A stretch of 46,000 nt of DNA from contig JAKAZA010000011.1 of the NCBI GenBank assembly GCA_021816155.1, positions 1 to 46,000 of the forward strand, given 5' to 3'. Positions within the stretch are counted from its first letter, which is position 1, and the number at the start of each line of letters is the position of its first letter. The notes beneath the pieces were generated by a model that made no database searches, was not told the origin of the DNA, and saw only the letters and a list, made by a program, of their open reading frames with translations. Shown here in pieces: positions 33,362 to 42,333 of the stretch. The stretch comes from Pseudomonadota bacterium (lineage in GTDB: Bacteria > Pseudomonadota > Alphaproteobacteria > Caulobacterales > Caulobacteraceae). The position numbers and the translations under genes are program-made.

Positions 33362-33450
33362 CCGCCGGAGCCCGCGCGCTCACCGGCAATTAAGCATTAA
33401 CGCTGAAGCTGCCCCGTCACCCTGGCTTCCCAAGGATTCGCGGCCGCTTC

Positions 33451-34320
33451 ATGTTTCAGATCATCGGCATCGTTCTGTTGTTCGCGCTGGTGTTCGGCAG
33501 CTTCATCATCTCGGGCGGCAACCTGGGGGTGATCATCGAGGCCGCGCCGCACGAGCTAATGGCGATCCTTGGCGCGGGCGTCGCCGCCTTCCTGATTTCC
33601 AACTCGATGGATGTCATCAAGGCGACGGGCGGCGGCATGGGCAAGGTCTTCTCCGGCCCGAAGTGGAAGGCGGGCGACTACCGCGACCTGCTCTCTCTGC
33701 TCTTCCTGCTCACCAAGACCATGAAGTCGAAGGGTGTGATCGCCCTGGAGAGCCACATCGAGCGCCCGGGCGAGAGCACGATCTTCTCGCGCTTCCCGAA
33801 GATCATGAAGGACCATTTCGCGGTCGACTTCATCTGCGACACGCTGCGCATGATGACGATGAACCTGGAGGACCCGCACCAGGTCGAGGACGCGATGGAG
33901 AAGCAGCTCGAGAAGCACCATCACGAAGCCATTGCTCCGGCCGATGCGCTGCAGTCGACGGCGGATGGCCTGCCGGCGCTCGGCATCGTCGCGGCGGTGC
34001 TGGGCGTGATCAAGACGATGGGCTCGATCACCGAGCCTCCGGCCGTGCTCGGCGCGATGATCGGCGGTGCCCTCGTGGGCACGTTCCTCGGGGTGTTCCT
34101 CGCCTATGGCATGGTCGGTCCGATGGCGGCGCGGCTCAAGGCGATCGTCGAGGAGGAGGCGGCGTTCTACCGAATCATCCAGGCCGTTCTGGTCGCGCAC
34201 CTCCACGGGAACGCGGCGCAGATCTCGGTCGAGATCGGCCGTGGCAACGTGCCATCGGCCGCGCAGCCGAGCTTCCTCGAGCTGGAAGAGACGCTCGGCG
34301 CGATCCCGGCGGAAGGCTGA
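33451..34320 (+). CDS. motA: MotA, flagellar motor stator protein
   Basis: A 289-aa MotA. Four membrane helices are recognisable: 3-22, 33-50, and a pair at about 172-215 that includes ADGLPALGIVAAVLGVIKTM with the conserved Pro, and LVGTFLGVFLAYGMVGPMAA. The cytoplasmic loop carries the charged residues that touch FliG (ERPGESTIFSRFPKI). No motB follows, in keeping with Caulobacter, where motA and motB are unlinked. The 89-base upstream gap contains an AT-rich TTAAGCATTAAC element of unknown role. Confidence 0.93.
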   Translation: MFQIIGIVLLFALVFGSFIISGGNLGVIIEAAPHELMAILGAGVAAFLISNSMDVIKATGGGMGKVFSGPKWKAGDYRDLLSLLFLLTKTMKSKGVIALESHIERPGESTIFSRFPKIMKDHFAVDFICDTLRMMTMNLEDPHQVEDAMEKQLEKHHHEAIAPADALQSTADGLPALGIVAAVLGVIKTMGSITEPPAVLGAMIGGALVGTFLGVFLAYGMVGPMAARLKAIVEEEAAFYRIIQAVLVAHLHGNAAQISVEIGRGNVPSAAQPSFLELEETLGAIPAEG

Positions 34321-34327
34321 GGCGCGC

Positions 34328-35161
34328 CTAGCCCGCGACGGCCGCCGGCATGGCCGTGAAGTCCTCGAGGCCGATCGCCCAGCGCCGGAAGAAGCCGCCG
34401 ACCATCCCCATCATCGACGGTCGGATCTCCGGGTGGTTGGCGAAGCCGTGCGGAAGCCCTGCGTAGATGTGCAGGTCGCATCTGGCGCCCACCGCCCGCA
34501 GCCGCTCCTCGAAGCGGCGCGAGGCCGAGACCGGCACGACCTTGTCGGCGTCGCCGTGCAGCAGCATCGTCGGGGGAAACGCCGCGGTGACGTGCTCGAT
34601 CGGGCTGGCCAGCGCGGCGGAGGCTTCCGAGGCGTCGGCGCCCGGCAGCACGCGCGCCGGCAGCGAGCCGGAAGGCCTCGCTTCGCCGATGTGGAACAGG
34701 GTTGGCGGGTAGATCGCGCAGACGGCCGCGACGGCCTGCGACACGTCGCCGAGGCCTTCCGGCGGCGCGAGACGCCGGTCGTCGGGCGTCCCGGCGGCGA
34801 GCAGCACGAGATGAGCGCCGGCTGAGTGACCCTCCAGGCAAAGGCGCGCCGCGTCGAAGCCGAGTTGGGCCGCATTGGTCCTGGCCCAGCGGATGGCGCG
34901 CTTGACGTCGTGGATGTTGGCCGGGAAGGGCGCCTCGCCGGTGAGGCGGTACTCGGTCGCCATCACGACGAAGCCCTGGTCGGCCAGGAGCCGCGCGGCC
35001 GGCGCCACCATGGCCTTGGATCCGCGCGACCAGCCGCCGCCGTGAACCAGGATCACCCCCGCGCCGTTCGGATCGGCCGGCTGGTAGAGGTCGAGCTTCA
35101 GCGGCCGCTCGCCCGCGGTCGCATAGATCAGGTCGCGCTGCTCCTGGATGCCGCTCATCAC
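34328..35161 (-). CDS. Alpha/beta hydrolase (esterase/kynurenine formamidase-like)
   Basis: A 277-aa alpha/beta hydrolase. The HGGGW oxyanion motif is LVHGGGWSRGS, the nucleophile elbow GHSAGAHL, the acid in HGDADKVVP, and the His in GLPHGFANH. The HGGGW plus GHSAGAHL pattern occurs in carboxylesterases of the BD-FAE type and in kynurenine formamidase-like proteins. The start may be either of two adjacent ATGs (35161 or 35158). It is convergent with motA, seven bases apart. Confidence 0.88.
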   Translation of the reverse strand: MMSGIQEQRDLIYATAGERPLKLDLYQPADPNGAGVILVHGGGWSRGSKAMVAPAARLLADQGFVVMATEYRLTGEAPFPANIHDVKRAIRWARTNAAQLGFDAARLCLEGHSAGAHLVLLAAGTPDDRRLAPPEGLGDVSQAVAAVCAIYPPTLFHIGEARPSGSLPARVLPGADASEASAALASPIEHVTAAFPPTMLLHGDADKVVPVSASRRFEERLRAVGARCDLHIYAGLPHGFANHPEIRPSMMGMVGGFFRRWAIGLEDFTAMPAAVAG

Positions 35162-35244
35162 GATGAGTCTCCGGCTGGTGTCCCGAGTAACCCTATTCCC
35201 GGGCTCTCGCGCTCACAACTTTCGGCTTTGATCGCGCCGGCGAC

Positions 35245-35271
35245 TTGACTCCGCGCCGATCCGGCCATAAT
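35245..35271 (+). promoter_or_regulatory. groESL promoter candidate
   Basis: TTGACT (35245-35250) and CATAAT (35266-35271) are spaced by 15 bases, just before the CIRCE element. The wording CTTGACT...GGCCATAAT would also suit a heat-shock sigma-32 promoter. Which sigma factor uses it cannot be told by eye. Confidence 0.45.
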
Positions 35272-35283
35272 TCCCGTCCCGTG

Positions 35284-35310
35284 TTAGCACTCGGGCCGTT
35301 AGGCTGCTAA
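35284..35310. promoter_or_regulatory. CIRCE element (HrcA operator)
   Basis: TTAGCACTC, nine bases, then GGCTGCTAA. This is the CIRCE inverted repeat (TTAGCACTC-N9-GAGTGCTAA) with two mismatches in the right arm. It lies 58 bases upstream of the groES ATG, where HrcA represses groESL in alphaproteobacteria. Confidence 0.85.
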
Positions 35311-35368
35311 CAGTGGCCCGGGCGCACTGTCTTACGACACGAAAACCGAGCTCTACGGAGATAACCAA

Positions 35369-35683
35369 ATGGCGTTTCGTCCGCTTGGCGACCGCGTCCT
35401 CGTCCGCCGCGTCGAGGAGGAGGAAAAGACCAAGGGCGGGATCATCATTCCCGACACCGCGAAGGAAAAGCCGCAGGAAGGCGAAGTCCTGGCCGTCGGC
35501 CCGGGCGGCCGCGACGACGCGGGCAAGCTGTTGCCCATGGACGTCAAGGTCGGCGACCGCATCCTGTTCGGCAAGTGGTCCGGCACCGAGGTGAAGCTCG
35601 ATGGGGAAGACCTCCTCATCATGAAGGAGAGCGACATCCTCGGGGTGCTTGAGCACCACGGCAAGAAGGCGAAAGCGGCCTAA
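35369..35683 (+). CDS. groES: GroES co-chaperonin
   Basis: A 104-aa Cpn10 protein ([20 protein letters not shown]). The mobile loop that contacts GroEL is [16 protein letters not shown], and the roof region [16 protein letters not shown] is intact. GGAGAT lies seven bases before the ATG. groEL follows after 58 bases in the same operon, behind the CIRCE element. Confidence 0.97.
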   Translation: MAFRPLGDRVLVRRVEEEEKTKGGIIIPDTAKEKPQEGEVLAVGPGGRDDAGKLLPMDVKVGDRILFGKWSGTEVKLDGEDLLIMKESDILGVLEHHGKKAKAA

Positions 35684-35708
35684 GGGCCCTCGCCACATCC
35701 ACCCTTAA

Positions 35709-37379
<1,671 letters not shown>

Positions 37380-37409
37380 TCCGGACCGTCCAGTCCCAAC
37401 TGAAGAGAG

Positions 37410-37440
37410 GGCGGCGCTCGCAAGGGCGCCGCCTTTTTCT
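37410..37440 (+). terminator. Rho-independent terminator of groESL
   Basis: GGCGGCGC (37410-37417) pairs perfectly with GCGCCGCC (37426-37433) over an eight-base loop and is followed by TTTTTCT. It begins about 30 bases after the groEL stop. Confidence 0.9.
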
Positions 37441-37458
37441 TTCCATCCGCGAACCGCC

Positions 37459-37492
37459 TGTGTTTATAACTGACCGAACAGTTATAAACACA
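37459..37492. promoter_or_regulatory. Perfect 14-bp inverted repeat, likely TetR operator
   Basis: TGTGTTTATAACTG (37459-37472), spacer ACCGAA, then CAGTTATAAACACA (37479-37492): both 14-base arms match exactly. The site stands 11 bases before the ATG of the SDR gene that heads a three-gene unit ending in a tetR-type gene. The central AACTGACCGAACAGTT has the look of a TetR-family operator. The arms contain TATAA, so repressor binding would also cover a likely -10 region. It stands out as AT-rich in very GC-rich DNA. Confidence 0.75.
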
Positions 37493-37503
37493 AGGCGGGC
37501 GGC

Positions 37504-38550
37504 ATGACGACCGAAGGGCGGCCTCTGGCCGGGCGGGTCGCGCTTGTCGCCGGCGCGACGCGCGGCGCCGGGCGCGGCATCGCGCGGGCGCTCGGCGAGG
37601 CAGGCGCCCTCGTCTACTGCACCGGCCGCAGCACCGCTGGTCAGGCCGGCGGCATGGGTCGTCCCGAGACGATCGACGAGACCGCCGCGCTCATCCGCCA
37701 GGCGGGCGGCGACGCGGTCGCCGTGCGGGTCGACCACACCCGCGACGAGGAAGTGGCGCGCCTTGCCGAGCGGGTCCGCAGCGAGGCCGGACGTCTCGAC
37801 GTGCTCGTCGACAGCGTCTGGGGCGCCGACCCGATGATCGACTGGTCGGCGCGCTTCTGGGAGATCGATCCTTCCAGCCTCGGCGCCTACCTCGACCAGA
37901 CGCTCGTGAGCCATGTGATCACCAGCCGGCGCCTCGCGCCGATGATGGTCGAAGCCGACCGCGGCCTGATCGTCGAGGTGATCGACGGCCACTTCTCGGG
38001 CTATCGCGGCCACATCCTCTACGATCTGGTCAAGGCGTCGCTGGCGCGCCTGGCCTACGGCATGGCCATGGAACTCGCCCGCACCGGCGTCACGGCGCTC
38101 GCGGTCTCGCCGGGCTTCCTGCGCTCGGAAGCGGTGCTCGAGCACTTCGGGGTGGAAGAGCAGAACTGGCGAGATGCGATCGCCAAGGATCCCTTCTTCG
38201 CCCAGTCCGAGACGCCGGCGCTCGTGGGCCGGGCAGTCGTCGCGCTCGCCCGCGATCCGGATGTCCGACGCAAGGCCGGACAGGTCCACTTCGCCGCCGA
38301 CCTCGCCCGCGACTACGGGTTCGCCGACGTTGACGGCCGTACGCCCGACTTCCCGCGCATGTTCGACGCCGAGGCTGAGGCGCTGGCCGCCGCGTCGGCG
38401 GCGGACGAGCGGGGCCGGTTCCTGATGTGGGCGCGATACTGCCAGATCCACCAGGATCCCGCGCGGCGCGACCTGGCCGTGCGGCTTGCGAAAGCGCTGG
38501 GCCTCGGCGAGCTGGGCGCTGGCCTTGCGCCCGCGGCCCCGCCCGGATGA
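37504..38550 (+). CDS. SDR-family oxidoreductase, DHRS1-like
   Basis: A 348-aa SDR, longer than usual. The cofactor motif reads AGATRGAGRGIA, the VYCTGRSTAGQ segment is typical of the DHRS1-like group, and Tyr-x3-Lys is in YDLVKASLARL. After the Rossmann core come about 60 extra C-terminal residues. Substrate unknown. It heads the operon controlled by the inverted repeat at 37459-37492, and its TGA overlaps the next ATG by four bases. Confidence 0.88.
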   Translation: MTTEGRPLAGRVALVAGATRGAGRGIARALGEAGALVYCTGRSTAGQAGGMGRPETIDETAALIRQAGGDAVAVRVDHTRDEEVARLAERVRSEAGRLDVLVDSVWGADPMIDWSARFWEIDPSSLGAYLDQTLVSHVITSRRLAPMMVEADRGLIVEVIDGHFSGYRGHILYDLVKASLARLAYGMAMELARTGVTALAVSPGFLRSEAVLEHFGVEEQNWRDAIAKDPFFAQSETPALVGRAVVALARDPDVRRKAGQVHFAADLARDYGFADVDGRTPDFPRMFDAEAEALAAASAADERGRFLMWARYCQIHQDPARRDLAVRLAKALGLGELGAGLAPAAPPG

Positions 38551-39182
38551 ACCCGCGACCGCACACGCCGGTCGCGCTCGGCTTGCGCGCCCTGAGAGGC
38601 GGCCCGGTCGCCGTCGCCGTGGCCCTTGCCGACCAGGAGCCGCGGGTCGTGCTGTCAACGCGCCTGGCGACGGCCGCCGATGGGGATCGTCTCGCGTTCG
38701 AGCCTTATCACGTCGCGTTCGAGCTCCAGCGCGGACGGCCCGGCGAAGTCTGCGCGGAAGCCGCGGCAGCCGTCGCCGAAGGGCGGCGTCGCCAGGCACG
38801 GCTGGCAGCCGAAGGCCTGCAAGGCATCGTCCTGCGGCTGGCCGAAGCGGCCCGCGCGCCGGTCGTGGCCGCCCTGCTGGTCAACCGAGCCGGCTGGATG
38901 ACCGACCTACTGGAGCACAGCCTCTCGGCGCCGGAGCATCCGCCCGTCGCCGAGGGGCTGGCGGTCCGCGATGCGCTGCGCTCAGCCTGCCGCGGCCGCG
39001 GGATTCCCATCGTCGAGATGGACGAGAAGTCCCTTCGCGACGCTGCGGCCGAAGGACTGCGCCGGCCGGCCGCCGAGATCGACGCGACGCTGCGCGAGCT
39101 CGGCAGGGCCGCGGGCAGGCCGTGGCGGGCCGAACAGAAGCTCGCCTGCCTAGCGGGCTGGGTCGCGGCCGCGGAGCTGTAG
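38547..39182 (+). CDS. Uncharacterised 211-aa protein in TetR operon
   Basis: A 211-aa Ala/Arg-rich protein with no motif I can name. The N-terminus (VALGLRALRGGPVAVAVALA), a central EPYHVAFEL, and VPIVEMDEK-like strand/helix alternation (RGIPIVEMDEKSL) recall a widespread, unnamed bacterial family with a GLR..SG-type start and a PYH motif; the fold could be RNase-H-like, but this is a guess. The ATG overlaps the SDR stop, and the TetR gene follows three bases after its own stop. Coupling on both sides argues that it is a real gene. Confidence 0.75.
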   Translation: MNPRPHTPVALGLRALRGGPVAVAVALADQEPRVVLSTRLATAADGDRLAFEPYHVAFELQRGRPGEVCAEAAAAVAEGRRRQARLAAEGLQGIVLRLAEAARAPVVAALLVNRAGWMTDLLEHSLSAPEHPPVAEGLAVRDALRSACRGRGIPIVEMDEKSLRDAAAEGLRRPAAEIDATLRELGRAAGRPWRAEQKLACLAGWVAAAEL

Positions 39183-39184
39183 AG

Positions 39185-39739
39185 GTGCCCCGGCGCAAGC
39201 TGATCAGCGACGAGGCATTGCTCGAGCGCGCCCTGCCGGTGATGGCGCGGGCCGGCCCGGCGGGGTTCACGCTCGCCGACATCGCCAGGGAGGTCGGGGT
39301 CTCGCCGGCGACTCTCCTGCAGCGCTTCGGCGACAAGAAGACGCTGGTCGAGCGCGCTTTCGCCCGCGACAACGCGCGCTTCGTCGCCTGGCTGGAGGAC
39401 CTCCCACGGGGCGTCGGCGCCGACGTCGTCGTCGGCATCTACGGCGAAGCGACAAAGCTCTTCGGCGACGAGCCCAGCCTGGCGGATCATCTGCTGTGGC
39501 TGCGCGAGGACATCCGCGATCCGGCGCTCAACCGCCTGGCGCGGGAGCGGTTCAGGCTGTTCCGGGAAGTGATCGTCGAGCGCCTGCCGCCGATGCCCAT
39601 CCCCGCGGAGAGGGCCGCTGACCTTCTCGACGCCATGTACCACGGGGTCGTGGTGCAATGGGCGCTGGAGCCGCGGGGCGCGCTCGCCGACTTCATGGCG
39701 GACAGCCTGCGGGACTGCTTCCGCCTCTGCGGCCTCTGA
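39185..39739 (+). CDS. TetR-family transcriptional regulator
   Basis: A 184-aa regulator with an N-terminal helix-turn-helix (FTLADIAREVGVSPATLLQRFG, positions about 24-45) and a C-terminal ligand/dimer domain. The start is GTG at 39185 (MPRRKLISDEALL), three bases after the upstream stop. It most likely represses its own operon at the inverted repeat 37459-37492, the only strong palindrome near the operon. The inducer is unknown. Confidence 0.9.
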   Translation: MPRRKLISDEALLERALPVMARAGPAGFTLADIAREVGVSPATLLQRFGDKKTLVERAFARDNARFVAWLEDLPRGVGADVVVGIYGEATKLFGDEPSLADHLLWLREDIRDPALNRLARERFRLFREVIVERLPPMPIPAERAADLLDAMYHGVVVQWALEPRGALADFMADSLRDCFRLCGL

Positions 39740-39752
39740 GCGGCGGCAAGCC

Positions 39753-39767
39753 CCGGGCGTGGCCCGG
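39753..39767 (+). terminator. Weak terminator-like hairpin after tetR
   Basis: CCGGGC and GCCCGG pair across a three-base loop, followed by ATCTTGCTT. There is no clean T run, so termination is uncertain. Confidence 0.3.
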
Positions 39768-39774
39768 ATCTTGC

Positions 39775-39790
39775 TTAACGGCCGGCTAAC
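39775..39790. promoter_or_regulatory. Possible CtrA-type box (TTAA-N7-CTAA)
   Basis: TTAACGGCCGGCTAAC has TTAA and CTAA at the seven-base spacing of the CtrA consensus, one mismatch. It lies 21 bases before the ATG of a 21-codon hydrophobic ORF on the plus strand. A chance match cannot be excluded; CtrA presence is inferred from the likely taxonomy. Confidence 0.3.
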
Positions 39791-40596
39791 CCTACCTTGC
39801 CGGAGCCCGCATGAGCGTCCTTTTCCGCGCCATCGACCTCATCATCGTGACGGCCATGTTCGTCGCCCTGACCTGACGCCACCTCCGCCACGGCGCCCGG
39901 ACTTCGGGCGCGCGAGTTGAGCCAGACCACGCCCCACAGGTCCGACAGCGAGGCCCAGAGGCGCCCGAGGTTGGTGTACTTTGAGCGCCCTGCCTGTCGC
40001 GGCCGGTGCCCGACCGGCTCGAAGGCCACCTCGTAGCCTTCGCGCAGCATCAGGGCCGGCAGGAAGCGGTGGATGTGGTCGAAGTACGGCAGGCGCAGGA
40101 ACGCTTCGCGACGGAACGCCTTCAGTCCGCACCCCGTGTCGGCGGCGCTGTCCTTGAGCAGCGCCTGCCGTACGCCGTTGGCGAAGCGCGAGGCGAAGCG
40201 CTTGGCGAGCGTGTCCTTGCGGCTGACCCGCACGCCCCCGACGAGGCCGAGCGAGGGCGCCGCTGACTGAAGGCGCCCGGCAAGACGCGGCCCATCGGCA
40301 GGATCGTTCTGGCCGTCTCCGTCCATTGTAACGACGATCGGCGCGCGGGCGGCCATGACCCCGGTGCGCGTTGCGCGGCTCTGGCCGGCGTTCTTCTCGT
40401 GCGCCAGAAGCCGCAATTGCGGGATCTCGGTCGTCAGCGAAGCGAGCGCCGCTCTCGTACCGTCGCGGCTCGCGTCGTCGACGAAGATCAGCTCGAACGC
40501 GCAGCCCGCGAACGCGGCGGCGATCTCGCGCGCCAAGGTGGGCGCGGCGCCCTCTTCGTCGAAGACCGGCACGACGATCGAGACATCTGGCTGCAT
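39775..40596 (-). CDS. GT2-family glycosyltransferase (dolichol-phosphate-mannose-synthase-like)
   Basis: A 273-aa family-2 glycosyltransferase. VSIVVPVFDEEG begins the nucleotide-sugar fold, FVDDASRDGT and the metal-binding TMDGDGQNDP follow, then DTGCGLKAFRREAF and the acceptor-side GRSKYTNLGRL. These features fit DPM1-like enzymes that put sugars on polyprenyl phosphate, which the divergent ArnT-like protein could use. The last 35 or so residues after SPGAVAEV are low-complexity (GDEHGRHDDEVDG) and run antisense to a tiny ORF; the normal end may lie near 39880. Confidence 0.87.
   Translation of the reverse strand: MQPDVSIVVPVFDEEGAAPTLAREIAAAFAGCAFELIFVDDASRDGTRAALASLTTEIPQLRLLAHEKNAGQSRATRTGVMAARAPIVVTMDGDGQNDPADGPRLAGRLQSAAPSLGLVGGVRVSRKDTLAKRFASRFANGVRQALLKDSAADTGCGLKAFRREAFLRLPYFDHIHRFLPALMLREGYEVAFEPVGHRPRQAGRSKYTNLGRLWASLSDLWGVVWLNSRARSPGAVAEVASGQGDEHGRHDDEVDGAEKDAHAGSGKVGLAGR
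39811..39876 (+). CDS. Possible 21-aa membrane peptide
   Basis: MSVLFRAIDLIIVTAMFVAL ends with T and a stop; almost the whole frame is one membrane helix. GGAG lies about six bases before the ATG, and a CtrA-like box is upstream. It is antisense to the odd C-terminal tail of the glycosyltransferase, whose composition looks like a reverse reading. Evidence is suggestive only. Confidence 0.35.
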   Translation: MSVLFRAIDLIIVTAMFVALT

Positions 40597-40652
40597 GTCA
40601 GCGTCTCATAGCGGAAAAGCCCGCCGCCGATAGTCGTGCTACTAGCGCGCCG

Positions 40653-42326
40653 ATGACTCCGAAGGACCTGGCCGCCAGATTCGCCACGCCCCGGCGCGCG
40701 CCTTTGCTCGCCGCGATCATTGCTCTCCTGGCCGCGTTGCCCGGGCTCTTCACGCTGCCGCCCACCGATCGCGACGAGAGCCGCTTCGCCGAAGCCAGCG
40801 CGCAGATGCTGGAAAGCGGCGACTTCACCAACATCATGTTCCAGCAGACGCCCCGCTACAAAAAGCCGGTCGGCATCTACTGGCTGCAGTCGGCCAGCGT
40901 GGGCCTCCTGTCTTCGCCCGAGCAGCGGGCGATTTGGGCCTACCGCGTGCCGTCCGTGCTCGGCGCCATGCTGGCTGCCGCGGCGTGCGCCTGGGGCGCG
41001 CTGGCGTTCACGGGCGCCGGCGAGGCGGCGATGGCGGGCGCTCTCCTGGCGGTGACGGTGTCGCTGTCGACGGAGGAGATTCTCGCCACCACAGACGCGG
41101 CGCTCTGCGGCGCCACGACGCTCGCGATGGCGGCCCTGGCGCGTCTCTATCTCGCCGCGCGCGGCGGAGCGCCGGCGGGATGGTCGACCAAGCTGCTGTT
41201 CTGGATCGGCGTCGCCGCCTCGGTGCTGCTGAAAGGCCCCATCGGACCGATGGTCGTGGGCCTGGCGATGATCGCGGTGTCCGCCTGGGACCGCAAGTGG
41301 CGGTGGCTCTCCGGCCTGGGCTGGGGGTGGGGCGCGCTCCTGACCGCCGCCGCGGTGCTGCCCTGGGCGTTCGCGATCACCGTGGTCTCCGACGGGAGCT
41401 TCTGGGGCTCGGCGCTCGGGGGCGACCTGGCGCCGAAGCTGCTTCGAGGCATGGAGGGCCACGGTGAGCCGCCCGGCTATTATCTGGCGCTGAGCCCTCT
41501 GCTCCTGTTCCCGGCGGTCGTGTTGCTGCCGGCGGCGCTGGTGACGGGCTGGCGACGGCGGGCCGAGCCGGCGATCCGCTTCGCCGTCTGCTGGCTCGTT
41601 CCGGCCTGGCTGGTGTTCGAGTTGGCCCCCACCAAGCTGCCGCACTACACGCTCCCCACTTTCGGCGCGATCGCCTGGCTGATGGCCGCCGCCCTGGAGC
41701 AGCCGTTGGGCCGTCGCGCCCGATGGATCGGGGGTGCGTTGCTGGCGGCCGTGGCGCTCGGGCTCGCGGTGGCGGGCGGGGTGGCGGCGGCGTTCTTCGG
41801 GACCGCCTGGAGCTGCGCGTTCGCGGCCCTCGCCGGGGTGTTCTTCGTGGCTTGCGCGATCGCGGGCGTGGTGCTCCTGGCCCGCCGTCGGGCCGGCCTG
41901 GCGGCCGCGGCCGCTGGCGCTTTCGGCCTCGTCGCGCATGGCCTGCTGGTCGGCGGGGTCGCGCCGAGCCTCACCAAGCTCTGGCTGTCCAACCAGGTCG
42001 CCCAGCGGCTCGCGGCGGCCGGCCTTAGTCCGCGCCAGGGGTTGAGCGGCCCGGTGACGGTGGCTGGGTACCAGGAGCCGAGCCTCGTCTTCGCGCTCGG
42101 CGCGCCCACGGTGCTGGGGTCGGCCAAGGAGGCCGCCGCCGCGATCGCGCAGGGCCGCGTCGCCGTCGTCGAGAAGCGGCTGGACCCCGTCTTCCGGGCC
42201 GCTCTGGCGGCGGACGGCGCGACGGCCCGGCCGGTGGCCACGGTGACCGGGCTCGACTATTCGAACGGCCACGCCCAGATTCTGACGCTGTATCGACCGG
42301 CCGCGGAACAAGCCGCCGCCCCGTGA
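40653..42326 (+). CDS. ArnT-like GT-C glycosyltransferase (GT39/GT83 type)
   Basis: A 557-aa polytopic protein. After TM1 comes the catalytic-Asp loop PPTDRDESRFAEASAQML, then TPRYKKPVGIYWLQ, both hallmarks of ArnT/PMT-type enzymes that move a sugar from a polyprenyl-phosphate donor. ELAPTKLPHYTLPTFG is also conserved. About 12 helices are seen, with a C-terminal soluble region. It diverges from the DPM1-like gene with 56 bases between them, so the two probably make and use the same lipid-linked sugar. Target (lipid A or other) unknown. Confidence 0.88.
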   Translation: MTPKDLAARFATPRRAPLLAAIIALLAALPGLFTLPPTDRDESRFAEASAQMLESGDFTNIMFQQTPRYKKPVGIYWLQSASVGLLSSPEQRAIWAYRVPSVLGAMLAAAACAWGALAFTGAGEAAMAGALLAVTVSLSTEEILATTDAALCGATTLAMAALARLYLAARGGAPAGWSTKLLFWIGVAASVLLKGPIGPMVVGLAMIAVSAWDRKWRWLSGLGWGWGALLTAAAVLPWAFAITVVSDGSFWGSALGGDLAPKLLRGMEGHGEPPGYYLALSPLLLFPAVVLLPAALVTGWRRRAEPAIRFAVCWLVPAWLVFELAPTKLPHYTLPTFGAIAWLMAAALEQPLGRRARWIGGALLAAVALGLAVAGGVAAAFFGTAWSCAFAALAGVFFVACAIAGVVLLARRRAGLAAAAAGAFGLVAHGLLVGGVAPSLTKLWLSNQVAQRLAAAGLSPRQGLSGPVTVAGYQEPSLVFALGAPTVLGSAKEAAAAIAQGRVAVVEKRLDPVFRAALAADGATARPVATVTGLDYSNGHAQILTLYRPAAEQAAAP

Positions 42327-42333
42327 GGAGCCG

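Noticed and set aside
33385..33405. TTAAGCATTAAC upstream of motA as a CtrA site
   Set aside because: The two TTAA halves are three bases apart, not seven, so it does not fit the CtrA consensus.
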